A stretch of DNA of 8,960 nucleotides. Source: Methylobacteriaceae bacterium (GTDB lineage Bacteria > Pseudomonadota > Alphaproteobacteria > Rhizobiales > Beijerinckiaceae). The stretch covers positions 1 to 8,960 of the forward strand of contig JAFAPJ010000068.1 of the NCBI GenBank assembly GCA_019247255.1. Direction: 5' to 3'. Shown in pieces: positions 1 through 5,612 of this stretch. The notes under the pieces were generated by a model. The model was given only the letters and a program-made list of their open reading frames with translations. It was not told the origin of the DNA and did no database searches. How positions within the stretch are numbered: the first letter of the stretch is position 1; each line of letters opens with the position of its first letter. The translations under genes were made by a program, and so were the position numbers.

Positions 1-1233
1 GATCCCGGCGACGAGCCCGTATTCGGTCCCGTTCGCGACGCGGACGGCCTCCTCCTCGTCCGCGACCCGGATCGCCACGAGAACCGGCCCGAACACCTCC
101 TCCTGCGCGAGCGGGTGATCGGGCGGGACGTCGCCGATGAGCGTCGGCTTCACGTAGAAGCCCTCGCCCGGGACGTTCGTGCCGATCTCGCCCTCGGCCA
201 GGATCGTCAGCCCGTCGCGCCGGGCGAGGTCGAGGTAGCGCTCGACGCGGCGCTTCTGCGCCTCGTTCACGACCGGGCCGAGGTCGAGGTCCTGGTCGCC
301 CGAGCCGACCCGGAGCGCCCGGAAGCGGCGGGCGAGGTCGTCCGTGAACTCGGCGTAGATCGGCTCCTCGACCAGGACCCGGGAGCCGGCGCTGCAGGTC
401 TGGCCGGCATTCTGGGTGATCGCCCGCACGATCACAGCGCCGGCCTCGGCGAGGTCCGCGTCGGCGAAGACGAGCTGGGGCGACTTGCCGCCGAGCTCGA
501 GCGTCACCGGGACCGTGTTGCGGGCGGCCGCCGCCTGGACGAGCGTGCCGACCTCGCGCGAGCCCGTGAAGGAGACGTGGCCGATGCCGGGATGGCCGGC
601 GAGCGCGGCGCCCGCCTCCTCGCCGAGCCCCGTCACCACGTTCACCGAGCCCGCCGGGAAGCCGGCTTCCGCCGCGAGGCTCGCGAGCGCGAGCGCGGAG
701 AGCGAGGCGTCCTCCGCGGGCTTGAGCACGACGGCGTTCCCCATCGCGAGCGCCGCGCCGACGGAGCGGCCGATCATCTGCAGCGGGTAGTTCCAGGGCA
801 CGATATGAGCCGTGACCCCGTGCGGCTCCCAGACGGTCATGACCGTGAAGCCCGCCTGGAACGGGATCGTCTCGCCGTGCACCTTGTCGGCCGCGCCGCC
901 GTAATACTCGAAATAGCGCGCGCAGACCGCGACGTCGGTGCGGGCGAGGCCGAGCGGCTTGCCGACATCCTCGCTCTCGAGCCGGGCGAGGCGCTCCGCG
1001 TCGCGCCGGATGAGCTCCGCGAGGCGCAGGAGGAGACGCCCGCGCTGCGCCGCGTCGAGGCGGCCCCATTCGCCGGACAGCGCCGCATGGCCGGCCGCGA
1101 CGGCGCGGTCGATCTCGGCGGGTCCCCCCCGGGCGATCTCGCCCATGACCTGACCGTCGGAGGGGTTGACGACCGGGAGCGTCGCGGCGCTCGCGGCCCA
1201 TTCGCCCCCGATGAAGTGCCTGGCCTCGCTCAC
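1..1233 (-). CDS. NAD(P)-dependent aldehyde dehydrogenase, C-terminus cut by window edge
   Basis: Oxidises an aldehyde to a carboxylate with NAD(P)+, probably in the cytoplasm. The 411 visible residues carry the family's landmarks in order: the PWNYP motif with catalytic Asn about 148; VVLKPAE (the Glu after KPA is typical of NAD-preferring members, an inference); FTGSREVG in the Rossmann fold about 222-229; ELGGKSP with general-base Glu about 246; QNAGQTCSAGS with nucleophile Cys about 280; and EEVFGPV with Glu about 379. The Glu-to-Cys spacing of 34 matches the family. Complete members run to roughly 475-500 residues, so about 65-90 are missing off the left edge. I chose a GTG start at 1231-1233 because GGGGAGG lies about 7 bases upstream and the protein then opens with the usual FIGGEW-type N-terminus. 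The substrate cannot be named. It follows the GH5-like gene by 58 bp on the same strand, so co-transcription is possible. Confidence 0.95.
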   Translation of the reverse strand, partial: MSEARHFIGGEWAASAATLPVVNPSDGQVMGEIARGGPAEIDRAVAAGHAALSGEWGRLDAAQRGRLLLRLAELIRRDAERLARLESEDVGKPLGLARTDVAVCARYFEYYGGAADKVHGETIPFQAGFTVMTVWEPHGVTAHIVPWNYPLQMIGRSVGAALAMGNAVVLKPAEDASLSALALASLAAEAGFPAGSVNVVTGLGEEAGAALAGHPGIGHVSFTGSREVGTLVQAAAARNTVPVTLELGGKSPQLVFADADLAEAGAVIVRAITQNAGQTCSAGSRVLVEEPIYAEFTDDLARRFRALRVGSGDQDLDLGPVVNEAQKRRVERYLDLARRDGLTILAEGEIGTNVPGEGFYVKPTLIGDVPPDHPLAQEEVFGPVLVAIRVADEEEAVRVANGTEYGLVAGI

Positions 1234-1291
1234 GGGCGCCCTCCCCTGCCGGGGCCGGCTTAGCACCGCGCCTCCCCGGCCACCAAGCCGC

Positions 1292-2851
1292 TCAGGGCAC
1301 CGCGCGGATCGCGAGCGCGAGGTCGGTCGCGAGCGCCGGCAGGTCGAGCGCGAGCCCGTCCGCCTCCGCGCGGAGATCGTGCGTCCAGGCGAGCGCGCCG
1401 GCCCGCGTGTCCCAGGCCGTGACCCGGACGGGCCCCGGCCGGAGCCCGGGCACGCCGACCCGCGTCGCGATCGGGGCCGCAGACGCGTCGAGCCGGCCAT
1501 CAGAGCCGATCGTGTCGCGCCGGAGCAGCCAGACGATCGCTTGGTCCGGGTCGCCCGCGCCGAACGGCGCGACGCGCTCGCGGTCGGCCGCGATCTCGTC
1601 GTTGAGGTTGCGGCGTCGGAACCGGCTCCATTCGACGAGGTCGATGAAGCCCGTCATGGCGCCCTGCGCCTCTCGCATGCCGGCCGTCAGGGCGTGCGGC
1701 TTCCGGTTCGGCCAGCGCATGCCGCCTCCCGCCCCGCCGGAGGCGAGATGCGCCCATTGCATGTGCCGGAAGTATTCGTCGTCGAAGGGCTCGGGCAGCG
1801 TCTTCTTGTGGTCCTTGAAGGTGTGGATCGGCCCGTGCTCCGTATCGAGGAACGGGCGTCCGTCCGTGATCTCCGCCAGGCACCCGCGCACGATCCGGCC
1901 CGTGTCGATCGCGGGCGCGACCGTGTCCTGGGGGTGGTCGATCGTGCCCTCGCGATAGATGTGGATCGATGCGAAATCGAGGTCGGGATGCCGGAAGATC
2001 GGCTCCTTGAGCGGCATGTGCGGTCGCCATTCGAGCTCCGGGCCGAAGATCGACACCGTCTGCGGGTGCGCGCGCCCGTAGAGCTTCGTCTCGAGCGTCC
2101 GGACATGCTGGCTCAGATCCGCGATGAACTCACCGAAGCAATCGGCCGTGTCGCCCGCCTGGGCCGGGTGGATCTCGTTGAACAGGTCCCAGGCGAAAAG
2201 CGCGCCGCTGCCGCCCCAGCGCTCGATCGCGTAGGTGAGGCGCACCTTGATGGCCTGGCGCGTGGCCCCGCAAAGCAGGAATTCGGCCGGGCTCGCGAGC
2301 GGCCCGCCATTCGCCCGGTTGTAGGGGTGGCGCTCCCATTTGAGCCAGGTCCAGAACGTGTCGTAAGGCGTGAGCAGGATGCGGAGCCCGACCCTCTCGC
2401 AGAGCGCGAAGAGGTCGTCCCAGAGCGTCGCCATGGCGGGCGGGACCCGCCCGGCCGGCCGCTCGAAATAGCGGTGCCGCACCTGCGCGTATTCGAGCAT
2501 GAGGCGGAGCACGGTGACGCCGTGCTGGCGCATCCAGATGAGGTGCCGCTCGACCCTCCCGAGGTCGCGCCGGCGGTAGAGCCCGTCGAACTCGAACCAG
2601 GAGATCGCGTCGTTCTGCCCGACGGGAGTCCACGGCTCCCCGTCTTCCGTCTCGAAGTACGGGGCGCCCGGCGCGACCCGGATCCAGGGCAGCCGGGTCT
2701 CGGCCGGGCGGGCGAGGCTTCCCGCGAGCTCGTCGGCGAACAAGGACGTGGCACTCCCCGAGCTACTCTGGCGTGAGCTGTCCGGGGCTCTCAAAGCGCG
2801 CCGAACTCGGGCGGTTCCCTCGGGCCAAGTCTTGCCTATCGCGAACCTCAT
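1292..2851 (-). CDS. GH5/clan-A-like glycoside hydrolase (cellulase-type TIM barrel)
   Basis: Predicted retaining glycoside hydrolase of 519 residues from the ATG at 2851. The (beta/alpha)8 pattern shows WTPVGQN about 74-80 (strand 1), VLRLMLEYAQ about 114-123, FAWDLFNEIHP about 219-229 with acid/base Glu226, SIHIYREG about 295-302, and PFLDTEHGP about 333-341 with nucleophile Glu338. The Asn-Glu pair and later Glu are the clan GH-A (4/7 superfamily) signature. Trp380 in GMRWPNR is a plausible substrate-platform residue. Residues about 425-519 look like a C-terminal beta-sandwich (VRVTAWDTRAG). No signal peptide or membrane segment is seen. The start is uncertain: ATG 2851 has GAGGCGGG just upstream, but the first ~36 codons have looser third positions and low-complexity Ser/Arg sequence. 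A TTG at 2741-2743, with GGGGAG about 10 bases upstream, would remove them. Family 5 is the best guess; a neighbouring clan-A family is possible. The substrate is unknown. Confidence 0.85.
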   Translation of the reverse strand: MRFAIGKTWPEGTARVRRALRAPDSSRQSSSGSATSLFADELAGSLARPAETRLPWIRVAPGAPYFETEDGEPWTPVGQNDAISWFEFDGLYRRRDLGRVERHLIWMRQHGVTVLRLMLEYAQVRHRYFERPAGRVPPAMATLWDDLFALCERVGLRILLTPYDTFWTWLKWERHPYNRANGGPLASPAEFLLCGATRQAIKVRLTYAIERWGGSGALFAWDLFNEIHPAQAGDTADCFGEFIADLSQHVRTLETKLYGRAHPQTVSIFGPELEWRPHMPLKEPIFRHPDLDFASIHIYREGTIDHPQDTVAPAIDTGRIVRGCLAEITDGRPFLDTEHGPIHTFKDHKKTLPEPFDDEYFRHMQWAHLASGGAGGGMRWPNRKPHALTAGMREAQGAMTGFIDLVEWSRFRRRNLNDEIAADRERVAPFGAGDPDQAIVWLLRRDTIGSDGRLDASAAPIATRVGVPGLRPGPVRVTAWDTRAGALAWTHDLRAEADGLALDLPALATDLALAIRAVP

Positions 2852-2888
2852 CCCGCCTCGTTGGTTCTCTCACCCGAGGAGTGAACCC

Positions 2889-3269
2889 ATGGACATCGCG
2901 TTGGACAAGGTGTGCGAGCTCATCCTGCGGGTGCGCGAGATCGACGTGAAGGAGGGCGACACGGACCCCGACTCGGGCTCGAACCCGACGGACGACGGCG
3001 CCGCGGACGTCCTCATGGCGGGTGCGGACGACGCGACGGAGGAGGAGGTCCGCGAGTTCATCGCGGGCTTGAACGACGACGAGCGGACGGACCTCGTCGC
3101 GATCACCTGGATCGGCCGCGGGGATTTCGAGCCGGAGGAATGGGGCGAGGCCTTGCGCACGGCACGCGAGCGGGCGACGCTCTCGACCGCCGATTACCTT
3201 CTCGGCATCCCCAATATCGGCGACCTCCTCGATGAAGGGCTCGCGGCTCTCGGCCGGAGCTGCGCGTGA
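2889..3269 (+). CDS. DUF3775-type small acidic protein
   Basis: A 126-residue acidic protein that I recognise as DUF3775-like, a family common in alphaproteobacteria with no assigned function. Typical traits are the N-terminal KVCELILRVREIDVKEG helix, the acidic DPDSGSNPTDDGAADVL stretch, the core LNDDERTDLVAITWIGRGD (about 58-76), and the C-terminal YLLGIPNIGDLLDEGLAALG (about 99-118). There is no signal peptide, membrane segment or metal-binding motif, so it is probably cytosolic. The frame stays open back to 2748, but the ATG at 2889 is preferred: GAGGAG lies 7 bases upstream, and the protein then begins where family members usually begin. It is divergent from the GH5-like gene (37 bp between ATGs, or about 145 bp if that gene starts at its TTG). 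A GC-rich hairpin follows its stop. Nothing links it functionally to the hydrolases. Confidence 0.85.
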   Translation: MDIALDKVCELILRVREIDVKEGDTDPDSGSNPTDDGAADVLMAGADDATEEEVREFIAGLNDDERTDLVAITWIGRGDFEPEEWGEALRTARERATLSTADYLLGIPNIGDLLDEGLAALGRSCA

Positions 3270-3306
3270 CCCCCGCGTGCCGACACCTTTCGCCTTGAGC
3301 CCTGCC

Positions 3307-3340
3307 GCGGGGCCGAGCAGACGCGCGGCCTCGGCCCTGC
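3307..3340 (+). terminator. GC-rich hairpin after the DUF3775 gene, terminator-like
   Basis: GGGCCGAG at 3310-3317 pairs perfectly with CTCGGCCC at 3330-3337. The stem extends outward through a G-U wobble and two further pairs to 3307/3340, giving an 11-bp stem around a 12-base loop. It begins 38 bases after the stop of the small acidic gene. No T-tract follows, so it is not a textbook intrinsic terminator; it could stop or protect the 3' end of that mRNA. Confidence 0.45.
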
Positions 3341-3383
3341 CGACCGTCCAAAGGCTGCCGCTCGGCGGCCGATACGCGCTGAA

Positions 3384-3416
3384 TTGTCAAGCCTCTGAGC
3401 CCGGTTAGTCTATAGA
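3384..3416 (+). promoter_or_regulatory. Weak candidate promoter for the plus-strand GH26 gene
   Basis: TTGTCA (3384-3389) is a fair -35 box. The A/T-rich TAGTCTATAG (3406-3415) offers a -10 at about 16-base spacing, with few consensus matches. It stands out because the surrounding sequence is strongly GC-rich. If used, it would leave a leader of about 200 bases containing the hairpin at 3487-3508. This is pattern-matching only. Confidence 0.25.
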
Positions 3417-3486
3417 AGGACGCAGCCGACCAAGTCTCGTGGCAATGGAACGGTAGTCGCGTAGGTTGATTATGCCGGCGGTGAGG

Positions 3487-3508
3487 ATGAGAGCCCCGCG
3501 GTTCTCAT
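3487..3508 (+). other. Stable 9-bp stem, 4-base loop hairpin in the leader of the GH26 gene
   Basis: ATGAGAGCC (3487-3495) pairs with GGTTCTCAT (3500-3508) around the loop CCGC. In RNA this is nine consecutive pairs including one G-U. A short T-run (TTTT, about 3513-3516) follows a few bases later. It sits about 220 bases past the stop of the DUF3775 gene and 116 bases before the GH26 ATG. It could be a weak terminator for upstream transcription or an attenuator-like element in the leader. The rest of 3270-3624 shows no credible gene. Confidence 0.4.
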
Positions 3509-3624
3509 ACCGTTTTCCAGCCGACGACATCAGTTTACGACCCCGCTCACATGCCTGCCGCCGAACTTGCATCGACGGGCAGCCCGTCCGTTTCAGCCTT
3601 GCAGGGCTGCTCGCAGGATCTTGA

Positions 3625-5583
3625 ATGACCTCCCTGGGTGTTTACGCTGGAACGTCCCCCGACGACGTCGCCCGATTTTCGGACTGGCTCGGCCGACCGG
3701 TCGATTTCGCGACGGCCTTCCTCAATCAGAACAGCTGGGCCGCTTTCGACGACAGCGTCTATTGGGCGACCAATCTGTGGGCCGACGTTTCCTATCACGT
3801 GAACTGGTCGGTTCCGCTGACGACCTGGTATGACGGGAATCTCGCGACGGCAGCTCTCGGCGAATACAACGCCCATTACCGTCTCGCTGCGACGGAAATC
3901 TTGTCTCACTCGCAGCCGGATGGGACCATCTACATCCGCACCGGCTGGGAAATGAACGGCAGCTGGTTTCCATGGTCTGCAGCCGGCCAAGAAAGCGCGT
4001 TCATCGACGCCTACCGGCAGTTCGTCGACACGTTTCGTTCGGTGTCGGATCGCTTTGCTTTCGAGTGGACGCCGAACGTCGGCAACGACTGGTCCGTCAA
4101 GCCTCAGGACCTCTATCCTGGCGACGCCTACGTCGACGTGATCGGCATGGATTTCTATTGGAACACGGACTGGGAGGGCCACGATCCCATCGCCGCGTTC
4201 AACTCGCTGGTGGACCGGTCGAGCGGTCTTGCCTGGCAGCAGGACTTCGCGGCCCTGCACGACAAGCCGACCGCGATCTCGGAATGGGGCGTGAGCTCGG
4301 ATCAGGCCGGCCCGTATTTCGAGAAGGTCGGCGCATGGTTCGCCACGCACGACGTGCTCTACCAGAGCTACTGGAACTACGGGGGCGGGGATTACAGCGG
4401 GAAGCTCGACGAAGGGCAGTATCCGGAGGCGGGACAGGCCTTCCGCGACACGTTCGGCCCGGTCAATCACGCGCCGGTCGTTCTCGCGCCCCTCGCGGTG
4501 TCCCTGACCGAAGGCAGCGCAACGGCCGCCTTCAACCTCCTCCTCGGCGCCTCCGACCCGGACGCGGGTGACAAGCCGGGGCTGCACGCGAGCGACCTCG
4601 CGTATCGCGTCGGGGACGGCGCCCCGCAAGCGACGCCGCCGGCCGGGCTCGTGTTCGATGCCGAGCAGAACCGGCTCGTCGTCGATCCGGCGAATCCCGT
4701 CTTCCTGCCGCTCGCCGCCGGCGAACACCAGGACATCGTGGTGACCTACCGGATCGTGGACGGACATGGCGGGGAGGTCCAGCAATCGCTGAGGGTCACG
4801 GTCGATGGGATGTCGGCGCCCGCGCCGAATCCCACGAGCCAGCTTGCGCTCCGCGTCTCGGGCGATGCTTACCAGGGCTCGCCGCAATTCTTGGTCAAGG
4901 TGGACGGCCTCGTTCTGGGCGAGGCGCACGGCGTGAGCGCGTCGCATGCCGCGGGCGAGCACGAGGACGTGCTGATCGACCTGCCTGATCGTCCCGGCGA
5001 GGTCTCGGTCGTGTTCCTGAACGACCTTTACGGGGGATCGAGCGCGGCGGACCGGAACCTCTATGTCGAGCAGATCAGCCTGGACGGGCACGCCGTTCCG
5101 GGAGCGAGCGCCGTCAACACGGGAGGGTGGAACGACGCGACCACCGCCCAGCTCTTCTCCGAGGGCGAGGCCGTGTTCCATTTCGGGCCCGTCCCGGACC
5201 CGGTGCCCTCAAGCTCGACGGAGCTTGTCCTGCGTGTTTCGGGCGACGCCTACCAGGGCGCGGCGCAGTTCGTCCTCAAGGTCGACGGCGTCGCCGTCGG
5301 CGACGTCCACAGCGTGAGCGCATCGCACGCGGCCGGCGCGTCCGAGGACGTGCTGGTCGACTTGCCGGCGCGCCCAGGCACGCTCTCCGTCGTCTTTCTG
5401 AACGATCTGTATGGCGGTTCCGCCGCGGCCGACCGCAACCTGTACGTCGAGCAGGTCAGCCTCGGCGGGCACGCCGTGTCGGGCGCGAGCGCGATCAACA
5501 CCGGCGGCTGGAATGACGCGACCACGGCCCAGCTCTTCTCCAGCGGCGAGGCCGTGTTCCACTTCGAAGGCTGGTGGTCCTGA
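3625..5583 (+). CDS. GH26-like glycanase with cadherin-like domain and two CBM60-like modules
   Basis: Predicted endo-acting retaining glycoside hydrolase of 652 residues. Residues 1-279 form a GH26-like TIM barrel: TGWEMNGSWFPW (about 106-117) carries acid/base Glu109, VIGMDFYW (172-179) is a mid-barrel strand, and TAISEWG (216-222) carries nucleophile Glu220. The 111-residue spacing fits GH26 mannanases. Residues about 282-396 are a cadherin/VCBS-like beta domain with the Ca-binding-style ASDPDAGD motif. Two CBM60-like modules follow (405-520, 531-647), each with RVSGDAYQG and LNDLYGGS..ADRNLYV. The start is firm: AGGA lies 6 bases upstream, and TGA at 3622-3624 is in frame directly before the ATG, so there is no hidden signal peptide. 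The catalytic domain begins within five residues. No RTX nonapeptides are seen. Mannan is the common GH26 substrate; xylan-type polymers or self-made exopolysaccharide are alternatives. It is convergent with a paralogue. Confidence 0.88.
   Translation: MTSLGVYAGTSPDDVARFSDWLGRPVDFATAFLNQNSWAAFDDSVYWATNLWADVSYHVNWSVPLTTWYDGNLATAALGEYNAHYRLAATEILSHSQPDGTIYIRTGWEMNGSWFPWSAAGQESAFIDAYRQFVDTFRSVSDRFAFEWTPNVGNDWSVKPQDLYPGDAYVDVIGMDFYWNTDWEGHDPIAAFNSLVDRSSGLAWQQDFAALHDKPTAISEWGVSSDQAGPYFEKVGAWFATHDVLYQSYWNYGGGDYSGKLDEGQYPEAGQAFRDTFGPVNHAPVVLAPLAVSLTEGSATAAFNLLLGASDPDAGDKPGLHASDLAYRVGDGAPQATPPAGLVFDAEQNRLVVDPANPVFLPLAAGEHQDIVVTYRIVDGHGGEVQQSLRVTVDGMSAPAPNPTSQLALRVSGDAYQGSPQFLVKVDGLVLGEAHGVSASHAAGEHEDVLIDLPDRPGEVSVVFLNDLYGGSSAADRNLYVEQISLDGHAVPGASAVNTGGWNDATTAQLFSEGEAVFHFGPVPDPVPSSSTELVLRVSGDAYQGAAQFVLKVDGVAVGDVHSVSASHAAGASEDVLVDLPARPGTLSVVFLNDLYGGSAAADRNLYVEQVSLGGHAVSGASAINTGGWNDATTAQLFSSGEAVFHFEGWWS
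4837..5565 (+). repeat. Tandem CBM60-like modules of the plus-strand glycanase
   Basis: Two copies, 4837-5184 and 5215-5565, encode about 116 residues each, joined by a short Pro/Ser linker (PVPDPVPSS). An ungapped hand alignment gives about 91 of 116 identical residues. Shared blocks include VSASHAAG, LNDLYGGS, ADRNLYVEQ and NTGGWNDATTAQLFS. The conserved Asp/Tyr/Gly pattern is that of Ca-dependent xylan-binding modules (CBM60/CBM36 type). Their similarity suggests a recent duplication or ongoing homogenisation. Confidence 0.8.
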
Positions 5584-5612
5584 GCGGCGCGGTTCGAGCG
5601 GCGGATTGGACG

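Noticed and set aside
1121..1133. Homopolymer C7 in the dehydrogenase gene as a possible frameshift
   Set aside because: The frame reads through it with sensible family sequence on both sides.
1248..1280. Inverted repeat GCCGGGG / CCCCGGC between the GH5-like and dehydrogenase genes
   Set aside because: Seven-bp stem with a 19-base loop, no T-tract, and a sequence easily produced by chance at this GC level; it also overlaps the approach to the dehydrogenase ribosome site. Not enough for a terminator call.
115..2776. Long plus-strand open frames opposite the aldehyde dehydrogenase and GH5-like genes
   Set aside because: Both are Arg/Ala/Glu-rich antisense shadows; the minus strand carries complete family signatures.
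2748..2888. N-terminal extension of the DUF3775-type protein to a GTG at 2748
   Set aside because: The extension overlaps the divergent gene's 5' end and is Arg/Pro-rich. ATG 2889 has the ribosome site and fits the family N-terminus.
3547..5181. Long minus-strand open frame (544 codons) opposite the plus-strand glycanase
   Set aside because: Antisense shadow of high-GC coding DNA: no recognisable domain, Arg/Val/Glu-rich repetitive composition, and the sense strand encodes clear GH26 and CBM60 motifs.
3625..5583. RTX (GGxGxDxxx) nonapeptides marking type I secretion
   Set aside because: None seen. The GGGDYSG and DLYGGS segments belong to the barrel and CBM folds.
5584..5612. Possible shared bidirectional terminator between the convergent stops
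   Set aside because: I found no usable inverted repeat or T-tract in these 29 bases.
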